In this document: positions 27,554-35,878 of the stretch, piece by piece | Numbering within the stretch: position 1 is the stretch's first letter | Layout of the letters: the number at the start of each line of letters is the position of its first letter | DNA from: Microbacterium sp. Root180 | GTDB taxonomy: Bacteria; Actinomycetota; Actinomycetes; Actinomycetales; Microbacteriaceae | Direction: 5' to 3' | NCBI RefSeq assembly: GCF_001428485.1 | Contig: NZ_LMHS01000001.1 | Location: 834,842-898,841, forward strand | Length of the DNA: 64,000 nt | Notes under the pieces: model-generated | What the model saw: the letters and a program-made list of their open reading frames with translations, nothing else | What the model was told of the DNA's origin: nothing | The model's database searches: none | Translations under genes and position numbers: made by a program

Positions 27554-28387
27554 ATGCCGGAGTCGCCGGAAGTCCAGGCCCTCGTCGAGTTCCTCGAGGA
27601 ACGCGCGGTGGGGCGTCGCGTCGGCGAGGTCGACGTACTCGAATTCCGCACCGTCAAGACGCGGCAGACGCCGCCGTCGACTCTGGCGGGCATGCCCATC
27701 ACCGGGGCGGAGCGCCATGGCAAGCACGTCGCGCTCGCCTTCAGCGACGACACCACGCTCGTCGTGTCTCTGGGTCGCCACGGCTGGATGCGCTGGCGCG
27801 AGCCCGGCGACGAGGCGCCTGCCGTCGCGGATGCGCCTCCGGCGCTCGCGCTGTTCGTTCTGGACGGCGGCGAGACCATCGAGGTGACCGATGCCGGCAC
27901 GTGGGTGTCACTCGGCCTGCACGTGGTCGACGACGCCATCGCCGTCCCTGCGGTGGCGAAACTCGGTCCCGATCCGGCCGGCTCGGCCTTCTCGCCGAAT
28001 GACTTCGACGTGGCCCTCGGCGGCCGGCGCAAGCAGATCAAGGCGATCCTCCAGGAGCAGGAGTCGCTGGCCGGCATCGGCAACGCGTACTCCGACGAGA
28101 TCCTGCACACGGCGAAGGTGTCGCCGGTCGTGCACGCGTCCGTGCTCGACGCCGACGCGCGAGAGAGGCTGTACGCCGCGACCGTCGGCACGGTCCGCGG
28201 TGCGATCGACGCCCGGCGCGGCATCCCGATCCACGAGCTCAAGGCAGCGAAGGTGGCGGCGATGCGGGTGCACGGGCGTGCGGGCGAGACGTGCCCGGTG
28301 TGCGGCGACACGATCCGCGACTTCTCCTTCGCGAGCACGACCGCGCAGTACTGCCCGACCTGTCAGACCGGCGGGTCGGTGCTCTGA
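27554..28387 (+). CDS. Fpg/Nei family DNA glycosylase
   Basis: A 277-residue base-excision glycosylase/AP lyase. The N-terminal MPESPE supplies P2 and E3 (proline nucleophile after Met removal). KQIKAILQEQESLAGIGNAYSDEIL is the helix-two-turn-helix region, split here over one segment. The C-terminal zinc finger CPVCGD...YCPTCQ has the two CxxC pairs spaced as in Fpg. MPESPE differs from the MPELPE of canonical MutM, and the protein looks closer to an actinobacterial Fpg-like clade. Lesion preference cannot be read from the sequence. CAAGAT lies six bases before the ATG. Confidence 0.9.
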   Translation: MPESPEVQALVEFLEERAVGRRVGEVDVLEFRTVKTRQTPPSTLAGMPITGAERHGKHVALAFSDDTTLVVSLGRHGWMRWREPGDEAPAVADAPPALALFVLDGGETIEVTDAGTWVSLGLHVVDDAIAVPAVAKLGPDPAGSAFSPNDFDVALGGRRKQIKAILQEQESLAGIGNAYSDEILHTAKVSPVVHASVLDADARERLYAATVGTVRGAIDARRGIPIHELKAAKVAAMRVHGRAGETCPVCGDTIRDFSFASTTAQYCPTCQTGGSVL

Positions 28388-28420
28388 GCCGATGTGCGGC
28401 TCCGGCCTCTCCGGCGCAGG

Positions 28421-28426
28421 TAGCAT
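28421..28426 (+). promoter_or_regulatory. Putative -10 box of the Cys-rich peptide gene
   Basis: TAGCAT ends six bases before the ATG at 28433, supporting leaderless expression of the small gene. Confidence 0.5.
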
Positions 28427-28432
28427 GGCGGC

Positions 28433-28555
28433 ATGACGACTTCGCAGACCCCGGCCCCCGCGACCCTCCAGCCCATCGCCGACGAGAAGAACCTTCTCAC
28501 CGTCGTGGAGTCCGCAGGGTCGTGCTGCGGCGGCGGCAGCTGCAGCACCGTCTGA
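28433..28555 (+). CDS. 40-residue peptide with a C-terminal CCGGGSC motif
   Basis: An ORF of 41 codons between the Fpg-like gene and a membrane protein gene, too short for most gene callers. The N-terminal 30 residues are Thr/Pro/Ala-rich then helical (IADEKNLLTVVES), and the C-terminus reads GSCCGGGSCSTV, a possible metal or iron-sulfur-type site. The TAGCAT box at leaderless spacing, in-frame stop and position 31 bases before the next same-strand gene support expression. I recognise no family. A short metallopeptide, a redox peptide or a modified-peptide precursor are possibilities, none shown. Confidence 0.6.
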   Translation: MTTSQTPAPATLQPIADEKNLLTVVESAGSCCGGGSCSTV

Positions 28556-28586
28556 GTCCCGCCCCGTCGCGAGAGGCTGACCTGCG

Positions 28587-29090
28587 ATGACCGACGATCA
28601 GCTGCACATCACTCCGCGCGTCGCCCGAGTGCTCATGACCGAGGAGGCCATCTACGGCCTCATCCTCGTGTCGGGCATGATCGTCGTCAGCGCCGGCGAC
28701 GGTTCCTGGGGCGCCTTCATCACGGTCCTCGTCACCGTGCTCGTGTTCTTCGCCGCGCACGTCTACGCCGGCACCCTCGGCCGCCTCGCCGCCACCGACG
28801 GCCACTCGGGGCTCCGTGCGAGTCTGTCCTCGGCCGCACACCAGTCCAGCGGAATGGTGCTGGCCGCGATCGCGCCCCTCCTCGTTCTGCTTCTGGGCAG
28901 CACGCGCGTGATCGACGACGACACCGCCCTCTGGCTGGCGCTGATCGTGAACACGCTGATCCTCGGCGCGCTCGGCTGGATCGCCGTCGCCCGCTGGAGC
29001 ACCCACTGGTGGCCACGGCTGCTCAGTGCTCTGCTCACCGCGGCGTTCGGCGGTGTGCTGATCCTGATGAAGGCCGTCATCCACCACTGA
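28587..29090 (+). CDS. Four-helix membrane protein, function unknown
   Basis: A 167-residue integral membrane protein with helices at about 22-37, 44-63, 90-106 and 115-133 plus a last one near 143-163. The N-terminal TDDQLHITPRVARVLMTEEAIYG is polar. No catalytic motif or named family is recognised. It follows the Cys-rich peptide gene by 31 bases on the same strand, so the two may be co-transcribed, and it ends 15 bases from the convergent peroxidase-related gene. Confidence 0.75.
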   Translation: MTDDQLHITPRVARVLMTEEAIYGLILVSGMIVVSAGDGSWGAFITVLVTVLVFFAAHVYAGTLGRLAATDGHSGLRASLSSAAHQSSGMVLAAIAPLLVLLLGSTRVIDDDTALWLALIVNTLILGALGWIAVARWSTHWWPRLLSALLTAAFGGVLILMKAVIHH

Positions 29091-29105
29091 CGCGGCGACC
29101 GGCTC

Positions 29106-29684
29106 TCACTCCTCCAGCGGCGACAGCAGCGCCTCGACGAGGGCGGGGGACAGGCCGGGCACCTCATCCACCGGCACCGCGAGCGCCAGGAGCATGCGAC
29201 TGAGGAAGTTGCGGGCGGATGCCGCAATCGTGATGTCGACGATCTGCCGGTCGGTGAAGCCGACCTCGCGCAACCGCAGGGTATCGGCATCCGTCATCCT
29301 CTGCGGCTCGGTGGACAGACGCTCCGCGAACGCCATCACCGCGACATCGGCCTCGCTCAGACCCGCGTCGGTGTAGTCGCGGGCGAGTCGCTCGAGCTGC
29401 GCCTCCTCCATGAGTCCGGCGCGCAGGGTCTTGCGGCCGTGCGCGAGCAGGCAGTGCGAGGATCCGATCGCACGGGCCGCGCCGAGCGTCGCGAGTTCGT
29501 AGGTGCGCAGTCCGATCGAGGGGACCGCGGCCTTCAGCAGGGACTCGAACGCCGCGTGCGCGTCGGGATTCACCGCCATCGCCCGCGTATGGGTGAAGAC
29601 GAAGCCGACATCGGCCACGTCGCCCGCGTACATGTCTGACGCATGCCCGGTCGCCTGATCGGGCTCGGGAGTCTGGACGATCAT
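29106..29684 (-). CDS. AhpD-like peroxidase-related / carboxymuconolactone decarboxylase family protein
   Basis: A 192-residue all-helical protein of the AhpD superfamily. The signature region reads SSHCLLAHGRKTLRAG: the C-x3-H spacing is kept, but the first cysteine of the usual CxxC pair is a serine, so disulfide reductase activity like AhpD is unlikely unless another Cys helps. The C-terminal NFLSRMLLALAVPVDE is typical of the uncharacterised peroxidase-related branch. The ATG at 29684 has AGGAGG seven bases upstream, which rejects the longer frame to 29735. A hairpin separates it from the MFS gene. Confidence 0.82.
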   Translation of the reverse strand: MIVQTPEPDQATGHASDMYAGDVADVGFVFTHTRAMAVNPDAHAAFESLLKAAVPSIGLRTYELATLGAARAIGSSHCLLAHGRKTLRAGLMEEAQLERLARDYTDAGLSEADVAVMAFAERLSTEPQRMTDADTLRLREVGFTDRQIVDITIAASARNFLSRMLLALAVPVDEVPGLSPALVEALLSPLEE

Positions 29685-29724
29685 CGTGGCCTCCTGTGGT
29701 CGGGTGGAGGACACCCAGAATGCC

Positions 29725-29760
29725 CGATGCCCCACCCCCGGTCGAGGGGGCGGGGCATCG
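29725..29760 (-). terminator. Terminator after the MFS transporter gene
   Basis: A 9-bp outer stem (29725-29733 with 29752-29760) and a 5-bp inner CCCCC/GGGGG stem form a stable hairpin 15 bases downstream of the MFS stop codon on the minus strand. Confidence 0.7.
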
Positions 29761-29774
29761 CGGTGATACCGGAC

Positions 29775-31292
29775 TCAGTGCGCGGGCGTCGCGCCCATCG
29801 GCTGTTCGGCGGGCTTGCGGACGAGGAACGCTCCCACCAGCAGCGGCAGCGACAGGATCGCGGCCGTGAGGAAGGCGGCATGGGTGCCTGCCGCGCCTGC
29901 ATCTGCGGCGTCGGCACCCGAGGCGGTAGCGGCGGCCGAGGCCGAGGCCATGACACCGAACATCAGTGCGATGCCGGCCGCCCCGGCGACCTGCTGCGCC
30001 GTGCCGACCACGGCCGACCCGTACGAGTAGAACTTCGGCTGCAGCGATGCCAGCGACGCCGTGAACAGCGGCGTGAACGACAGCGCCAGGCCGAGTGAGA
30101 GCACCGTCTGCGCGACGGCCACGAGCCACACGGGCGTCTCCGTGCCGAACGACGTGTAGAACCAGAGCATCCCGCTCGTGATCACGGCGCCGGGCACCAG
30201 CAGCACCGTCGTGCCCCAGCGGTCGTACACGCGGCCGATGAAGGGACCGGCCAGGCCCATGGCCAGGGCGCCCGGGAGCACGACGAGCCCGGCGGTGAGC
30301 GGATCGACCTCCAGGACGTCCTGCAGATAGAGCGGCACGACCGTGATCGCGCCGAAGAAGGCCATCGACATGATCACCATCTGCCCGATCGAGAGCGAGA
30401 AGTTGGCGCTGCGGAAGACGCGAAGATCGAGCAGCGCGTCGTCCGAGCGCTGCAGGACGACCTGGCGCCAGCCGAACAGGCCGAGCGCGATCACGCTGAC
30501 GACCAGCGAAACGACGAGCGTCGTGGTCGAGGCGGCGCTGGCGGCCGCGGCATCTGCTCCGCTCCCGTGCCCGCCGGCGCCGAGCTGGCTCAGGCCGAAC
30601 ACGAGCCCGCCGAATCCGAGGGCCGAGAGGATCACCGAGAGGACGTCGATCGGGGCGTGGGTCGTCTCGCCCAGGTTGTGGATCCACCGCGCGCCGACGA
30701 ACAGGGCCACCACGGCGATCGGGAGCACGATGCCGAAGATCCATCGCCACTCGAAGTTGTTGAGAATCGCGCCGGCGAGGGTCGGCCCGATCGCCGGGGC
30801 GAGCGAGATGACGATGCTGACGCGCCCCATCATGCGGCCGCGGATGGCCGCCGGCACGACCGTCATGAGGGTCGTCATGAGCAGCGGCATCATGATCGCC
30901 GTTCCGGAGGCCTGCACGACGCGCGCGATGAGCAGCATCGTGAAGCCGGGCGACAGGAAGGCGAGGAGGGTGCCCAGCGAGAAGAGGCCCATCGCGGCGA
31001 TGAACATCGCGCGGGTCGTGAAGCGGCGCAGGAGGAAGCCCGTGATGGGGATGACGACGGCCATCGTCAGCATGAAGGCGGTCGTCAGCCACTGCGCGGA
31101 CAGCGCGGTGATGCCGAGATCGGTGATGAGGTGGGGGATCGCCACGCCCATCGTGGTCTCGTTGAGGATCGCGACGAAGGCGGCCGCGAGGAGCAGCCAG
31201 ATGACGCGGCTCTCGCGCGGGCCGAGGGTGGGGGTGGCCGGCGCGGTCAGGTTCGCACTGCCGGTGGTGGGTTGGATGTCGGTGGCGGCCAT
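29775..31292 (-). CDS. MFS drug efflux transporter, DHA2 type (14 TM)
   Basis: A 505-residue proton antiporter. About 14 transmembrane helices are visible. The first begins near residue 32, with motif D1-like FVAILNETTMGVAIPHLI in it, and ARVVQASGTAIMMPLL is the helix-4/5 motif B-C region. The family exports drugs or dyes; the substrate is unknown. ATG 31292 has AGGAGAC seven bases upstream; an upstream start at 31349 has no site and lies in the operator region. Three regularly spaced palindromes lie 31-90 bases before the start, implying repression by an unlinked regulator. Confidence 0.92.
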   Translation of the reverse strand: MAATDIQPTTGSANLTAPATPTLGPRESRVIWLLLAAAFVAILNETTMGVAIPHLITDLGITALSAQWLTTAFMLTMAVVIPITGFLLRRFTTRAMFIAAMGLFSLGTLLAFLSPGFTMLLIARVVQASGTAIMMPLLMTTLMTVVPAAIRGRMMGRVSIVISLAPAIGPTLAGAILNNFEWRWIFGIVLPIAVVALFVGARWIHNLGETTHAPIDVLSVILSALGFGGLVFGLSQLGAGGHGSGADAAAASAASTTTLVVSLVVSVIALGLFGWRQVVLQRSDDALLDLRVFRSANFSLSIGQMVIMSMAFFGAITVVPLYLQDVLEVDPLTAGLVVLPGALAMGLAGPFIGRVYDRWGTTVLLVPGAVITSGMLWFYTSFGTETPVWLVAVAQTVLSLGLALSFTPLFTASLASLQPKFYSYGSAVVGTAQQVAGAAGIALMFGVMASASAAATASGADAADAGAAGTHAAFLTAAILSLPLLVGAFLVRKPAEQPMGATPAH

Positions 31293-31322
31293 GGGTCGTC
31301 TCCTGAATGAGTTCGAAAGGTG

Positions 31323-31382
31323 GCCATGCGGAGATGGCGAGGGAGCCATGCGTGGATGGCGAAGCGGCCGTGCGAAAACGGC
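31323..31382 (-). promoter_or_regulatory. Array of three 22-bp-spaced palindromes upstream of the MFS gene
   Basis: Sites 31323-31338, 31345-31360 and 31367-31382 each have 5-bp inverted arms: GCCAT/ATGGC twice and GCCGT/ACGGC once, with six-base centres. Successive sites start exactly 22 bases apart, on the same DNA face. This looks like a set of operators for a dimeric repressor. No regulator gene is adjacent. Confidence 0.65.
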
Positions 31383-31474
31383 AAGCCCTCAGGGTAACGG
31401 CGGGCCCGGACACCACATTCCCGCAGGCGCCGGATCTGTCCGCCCTCGGGCGGGGCGCTCCGGGGGAGCGGAGA

Positions 31475-31687
31475 TCAGTTCTCGAGCGTCTCCTCGGACG
31501 CCGGTCGGTCCCACTTCTCGGAGCCGATCGCGTCCGTCGAGTGCGGCGTCGGCTCCCGCTCCTCCACGGCGCGGGGGAGCGGGTTGAGCAGCTCCTCCTC
31601 GGGGATGGCCTGGAGGGCGTCGATCTCCTCGCGGAGCGCCGCCAGGTCGGAACCGTCGTGGGCGGGGGTCTCGGGCGTGGAGGTCAT
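31475..31687 (-). CDS. Small acidic conserved protein, function unknown
   Basis: A 70-residue protein, acidic and without hydrophobic helices: MTSTPETPAHDGSDLAALR then EEIDALQAIPEEELL (a likely helix) and a C-terminal HSTDAIGSEKWDRPASEE. No domain is known to me. It starts at ATG 31687 in a divergent position to the ABC exporter gene, 51 bases from that gene's start. Codon use and a compact frame make it plausible, and the size fits the small acidic proteins common in this family. Confidence 0.6.
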   Translation of the reverse strand: MTSTPETPAHDGSDLAALREEIDALQAIPEEELLNPLPRAVEEREPTPHSTDAIGSEKWDRPASEETLEN

Positions 31688-31724
31688 GCCGTCAGCCTAG
31701 CGCCGGGGTGGGGGAGACCGTCAC

Positions 31725-31730
31725 TAGGCT
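31725..31730 (+). promoter_or_regulatory. Putative -10 box of the ABC exporter gene
   Basis: TAGGCT ends seven bases before the GTG at 31738; no ribosome-binding site precedes that codon. Confidence 0.45.
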
Positions 31731-31737
31731 GGCGAAG

Positions 31738-33768
31738 GTGAGCATGCGCGGTGGTGGGGGCGGCGGAGGCCATCCGGGCTTCCGCGGAGTCGACATCGAC
31801 GCGCAGAAGAAGCTCAACGCGGCGGCTCCGAGGATTCCGCATCTCGGACGCCGTGTCGTGGAGCTGTTCCGCCCCTACACGTGGTCGCTCGCGTTCACGG
31901 CGGTCCTCGTCGTGGTGGGCGCCGGCATCGCCGTCATCCCGCCCCTCATCGTGCAGCGCATCTTCGACGACGCGCTGTTCCCGACCGACGGCTCGCCCCC
32001 GGACATGCCGCTGCTGTGGCGCCTGGTGGGTGTCATGGTGCTGCTGTTCCTGATCTCGGCGGGCCTGGGCGTGCTGCAGACGTGGTTCACCTCCACGATC
32101 GGCAACCGCGTCACCGGAGACCTTCGGGTGAAGCTGTTCGATCACCTGCAGGCGATGGAGCTCGGCTTCTTCACCCGCACCAAGACCGGGGTGATCCAGT
32201 CGCGACTGCAGAACGACGTCGGCGGGGTGTCGGGGGTGCTCACCAACACCTTCACGAGCATTCTCGGCAACGTCGTCACGGTCCTCGCCTCCCTCGTCGC
32301 GATGATCATCATCGACTGGCGGCTGACGATCATCGCCGTGGTCCTCATGCCGATCCTCGTGGTCGTGCAGCGCCGCGTCGGCCAGGTGCGCGCCCGTATC
32401 GCCGGCGAGACGCAGGAGTCGCTGTCCGAGCTGACCTCCATCACGCAGGAGACGCTGAGCGTGTCCGGAATCCTCCTGTCGAAGTCGTTCAACCGCCAGC
32501 GCGCCGAGTCCGCGCGCTACGCGGACGAGAACCGCAACCAGGTGCGCCTGCAGGTGCGCCGTGCCATGAGCGGGCAGGGGTTCTTCGCCGTCGTGCAGGT
32601 GCTCATGGCCAGCGTGCCCGCCGTGATCTACCTGGTCGCGGGCTACTTCATCACCGGCGGCGACGCCGTGATCACCGCCGGCACCGTGGTCGCGTTCACC
32701 GCCGTGCAGGCCCGCCTGCTCATGCCGCTCATGGGTCTCATGCGGGTCAGTCTGGATCTGCAGACCTCCGCGGCCCTGTTCGCCCGCATCTTCGAGTACC
32801 TCGACCTCGAGCCCGCCATCCGCGACGCTCCCGACGCCATCCCGGTCGAGCAGGCTCCCGGCCCGCTCGGGCGCATCGAGTTCCGCGACGTGGTGTTCCG
32901 GTATCCGGATGCCGCGCCCGACTCCCGTGCGACGCTGCAGGGAGTGACCTTCACCGCCGAGCCCGGCCAGCACGTCGCGTTCGTCGGGCCGTCCGGTGCG
33001 GGGAAGACGACGGTGCTCTACCTCACGCCGCGCATGTACGAGGCATCTGGCGGCTCCGTCCTCTTCGCGGGCGAGGATGTGCGCGGGCTGCAGCAGGAGT
33101 CGATCATCGACCAGGTCGGCATCGTCTCGCAGGAGACCTACCTGTTCCACGCGACGATCCGCGAGAACCTGCGGTACGCCAAGCCCGACGCGACGGATGC
33201 CGAGCTCGAGGCCGCCTGCCGCGCGGCGAACATCCACCACATCATCGAAGGTTTCGAGCTCGGCTACGACACCGTGGTCGGCGAGCGCGGCTACCGGCTC
33301 TCGGGCGGCGAGAAGCAGCGCATCGCGATCGCGCGCGTGCTGCTCAAGGACCCTCCGGTGCTGCTGCTCGACGAGGCCACCTCCGCGCTCGACACCGTTT
33401 CGGAACGCGTAGTGCAGGAGGCGCTGGATGCGGCGGCGCGCGGCCGTACGACGCTGTCGATCGCCCACCGGCTGTCGACGGTGATCGCCGCGGATGTCAT
33501 CCATGTCGTCGAGGCCGGGCGCATCGTCGAGTCGGGCACGCATGCCACGCTCATCGCGGCGGACGGCCTGTACGCCGAGCTCGCGGCGCAGCAGCTCGCC
33601 GCGTCGAGGATCCTCGAGGCCGAGGCGTCCGACGAGCCCGCCGACCATCCGGATCGCCGGGCGGACCGCCCGCCGGCGGAGGGCGCATCGCGCGCCGACG
33701 TCGCACCCCGGGTCGTGGACGTCGCCGCCGAGCCGTGGGTGCCGACTCCCGGGGTACCCGGCACCTGA
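31738..33768 (+). CDS. ABC exporter, fused transmembrane and ATPase domains
   Basis: A 676-residue half-transporter of the MsbA/multidrug type. A glycine-rich N-terminus (MRGGGGGGGHPG) precedes about six transmembrane helices (40-330) and a nucleotide-binding domain with Walker A GPSGAGKTT, signature LSGGEKQRIAIAR, Walker B VLLLDEATSALD and switch His in IAHRLSTV. It likely works as a homodimer exporting a lipid or drug. The last 60 residues (EASDEPADHPDRR...) are a polar tail. GTG 31738 follows TAGGCT at seven bases; GTG 31708 is the alternative and would lie before the box. Confidence 0.94.
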   Translation: MSMRGGGGGGGHPGFRGVDIDAQKKLNAAAPRIPHLGRRVVELFRPYTWSLAFTAVLVVVGAGIAVIPPLIVQRIFDDALFPTDGSPPDMPLLWRLVGVMVLLFLISAGLGVLQTWFTSTIGNRVTGDLRVKLFDHLQAMELGFFTRTKTGVIQSRLQNDVGGVSGVLTNTFTSILGNVVTVLASLVAMIIIDWRLTIIAVVLMPILVVVQRRVGQVRARIAGETQESLSELTSITQETLSVSGILLSKSFNRQRAESARYADENRNQVRLQVRRAMSGQGFFAVVQVLMASVPAVIYLVAGYFITGGDAVITAGTVVAFTAVQARLLMPLMGLMRVSLDLQTSAALFARIFEYLDLEPAIRDAPDAIPVEQAPGPLGRIEFRDVVFRYPDAAPDSRATLQGVTFTAEPGQHVAFVGPSGAGKTTVLYLTPRMYEASGGSVLFAGEDVRGLQQESIIDQVGIVSQETYLFHATIRENLRYAKPDATDAELEAACRAANIHHIIEGFELGYDTVVGERGYRLSGGEKQRIAIARVLLKDPPVLLLDEATSALDTVSERVVQEALDAAARGRTTLSIAHRLSTVIAADVIHVVEAGRIVESGTHATLIAADGLYAELAAQQLAASRILEAEASDEPADHPDRRADRPPAEGASRADVAPRVVDVAAEPWVPTPGVPGT

Positions 33769-33771
33769 GGC

Positions 33772-34722
33772 CTACCAGGCGGCGGCTTCGAGGACGGCGG
33801 GCGAAGGTCCGTCGGTCGAGCGGCCCCGCAGATCGCGGACGAATTCGCCGAGCGTCCGGCGATACTCCCCGTCGGGATGGTCGCGGGCGATCTCGACGAG
33901 CGGCGGCAGATCCATCGACAGGATCAGCCGTACCCGCGCCGCCGCGGCGCGCGGCCGGTCGGCGGCATCCAGCACCGCGATTCCGCCGGCGAGGGCCTCG
34001 AGGTAGTCGCGCAGCACCGGAAGCGCGGACTTCTGCTGCGTGATCGAGGACCCGTCCGCCCGCTCGCGCCACTCCACGACCACGTCGGGGATGACATCGA
34101 ATGAGCGTGCCCGGGTGTAGAGCTGCTGCGCGAGGACTTGGTCCTCGTACGCCTTCCCGACGGGGAACCGCAGCGATTCGCGGCGCCACAGGTCGAGGCG
34201 GCTCACCTTCGACCAGGCGACGATGTTGCCGGATGCCTCGGGGTGCGCCTCGAGGGTCGTGGCCAGACGCTCGGGGGCGGTCGCCGCCGCGACCCAGGGC
34301 TGCACCGGGCCCGCCGTGTAGCCTCCGGCGACGTCGGGGCGCAGACGCACGTACGCGCCGAGCGCCAGGTCGCTGCCGCTGCGCTCGATCGTGCTCACGA
34401 GGCGCTCGAGTGCCCGCGGCGTGTACCGGTCGTCGGCGTCGAGGTAGGCGACGTACGGGGTCTCCACCAGGTCGAGGCCCGTATTGCGCGCGGCGCTGAG
34501 GCCGCGGCGCGTGGCGTGGTGCACCACCTGGAACCGCCCGTCCGCGTCAGCGGCCTCGTCGAAGATCGCGCCGGTCCCGTCGGTCGAGGCGTCGTCGACG
34601 AGGATCGCGGTCCACGCGGTGAGCGTCTGCGCGCGCAGCGAGTCGACGGCCTCTCGTGCGAACTCGGCCACGTCGTACCCCGGGACGATGACGGTCACGA
34701 CGGGCTCGAGCGGCAGGGTCAC
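33772..34722 (-). CDS. Family 2 glycosyltransferase
   Basis: A 316-residue GT-A fold enzyme. N-terminal VTVIVPGYDVAEFAREAVDSL is the nucleotide-binding strand-helix, ILVDDASTDGTG is the first acidic motif, RRGLSAARNTGLD is the conserved helix and YLDADDRY is the DXD metal site. A substrate-specific C-terminal half (about 130-316) has no assigned acceptor. The start overlaps the cysteine desulfurase stop by ATGA, so it ends the nad operon although no link with NAD is apparent. Confidence 0.9.
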   Translation of the reverse strand: MTLPLEPVVTVIVPGYDVAEFAREAVDSLRAQTLTAWTAILVDDASTDGTGAIFDEAADADGRFQVVHHATRRGLSAARNTGLDLVETPYVAYLDADDRYTPRALERLVSTIERSGSDLALGAYVRLRPDVAGGYTAGPVQPWVAAATAPERLATTLEAHPEASGNIVAWSKVSRLDLWRRESLRFPVGKAYEDQVLAQQLYTRARSFDVIPDVVVEWRERADGSSITQQKSALPVLRDYLEALAGGIAVLDAADRPRAAAARVRLILSMDLPPLVEIARDHPDGEYRRTLGEFVRDLRGRSTDGPSPAVLEAAAW

Positions 34723-35870
34723 CCGCCCGATCGTACAGCGGCGACGGATGCCGCGACCGCCGCCGCAACGGCGTCCAGCGGCTGGTCCAGCGCAGCCGGG
34801 AAGGTGAAGCGCACCGCGGTCTGCGCGACCTCCGGTGCGATCCCCATCGCGACGAGCACGTGCGACGGCTCGTCACTGCCGGCCGCGCACGCCGACCCGC
34901 TCGACGAGACCACTCCGCGGCGCTCGAGCTCGAGCAGCACCGCCTCGCCCGATGTGCCGGCGAAGGTGAAGCTCGCCGTTCCCGGCAGACGATCCGCGGG
35001 ATCGCCGGTGAGCGCGGCCGACGGCACCGCGGCGAGCACCTGGGCGACGAAGCGGTCGCGCAGCACGGTGACGCGAGCGGATGCCGCGGCCCGCCCGGCT
35101 TCGGCGAGCTCGAGCGCGGTCGCCAGGCCCACCGCGCCGGCGACGTCCTCGGTTCCGCTGCGGCGCCCGCGTTCCTGCCCGCCGCCGTGGAGGAGCGGCT
35201 CGAGGGGAACGCGCCCGCGCACGGCGAGCACCCCGGTTCCCTTGGGGGCGCCGAGCTTGTGGCCCGCCAGCGAGATCGCATCGACCCCGAGTTCCGCGGC
35301 CGACAGCGGCAGCCACCCGGCGGCCTGGACGGCGTCGAGGTGCACCGGCACGCCGCGCTCTCGTGCGACTGCGGCGATCGCCGGGACGTCCTGGATTGTC
35401 CCGACCTCGTTGTTCGCGTACCCGATGCTGAGGAGGGCCGTGTCCTCACGCAGTGCCGCGGCGGCGGCATCCGGCGACAGCTTCCCCCGCCTGTCGACGT
35501 CGACGAGCGTCACCTCGAACCCGTGGAGGCGCTCGAGGTACCGGGCGGACTCGAGGATCGATTCGTGCTCGATCGGGGTCGTCACGACGTGGCGCGAGCC
35601 GGCCTGCTGAGCGCGGCCGAGCGCGATGCCCTTCACGGCGAGGTTGTTGGCCTCGGTCCCCCCGGAGGTGAAGACCACGTCGCCGGCGCGCATCCCGAGA
35701 ATCCGCGCGACGCGGGCACGGGCGTCGGTCAGTGCAGCCGCGGCGTCCTCGCCGACGGAGTGGTGGCTCGACGGGTTGCCGAATCGGCGGGTGAGGTAGG
35801 GCATCATCGCCTCGAGCACCTCGGGTCGCACCGGGGTGGTGGCCGCGTTGTCGAGATACAGCATGCCCAT
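34719..35870 (-). CDS. Cysteine desulfurase (NifS/IscS-like)
   Basis: A 383-residue PLP enzyme that releases sulfur from cysteine as an enzyme persulfide. The PLP lysine is in SLAGHKLGAPKG, the catalytic cysteine in SSSGSACAAG, and LDNAATTPVRPEVLEAM and HSVGEDAAAALTDAR mark the N-terminus. It lies directly after nadC, with eight bases between, in a nadA-nadB-nadC block. NadA needs a [4Fe-4S] cluster, so this copy probably supplies it (inference, as in Bacillus nifS-nadABC). The ATG at 35870 has GAGG six bases before it; the Met two codons later is possible. Confidence 0.92.
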   Translation of the reverse strand: MGMLYLDNAATTPVRPEVLEAMMPYLTRRFGNPSSHHSVGEDAAAALTDARARVARILGMRAGDVVFTSGGTEANNLAVKGIALGRAQQAGSRHVVTTPIEHESILESARYLERLHGFEVTLVDVDRRGKLSPDAAAAALREDTALLSIGYANNEVGTIQDVPAIAAVARERGVPVHLDAVQAAGWLPLSAAELGVDAISLAGHKLGAPKGTGVLAVRGRVPLEPLLHGGGQERGRRSGTEDVAGAVGLATALELAEAGRAAASARVTVLRDRFVAQVLAAVPSAALTGDPADRLPGTASFTFAGTSGEAVLLELERRGVVSSSGSACAAGSDEPSHVLVAMGIAPEVAQTAVRFTFPAALDQPLDAVAAAVAASVAAVRSGG

Positions 35871-35878
35871 CGCAGGCC

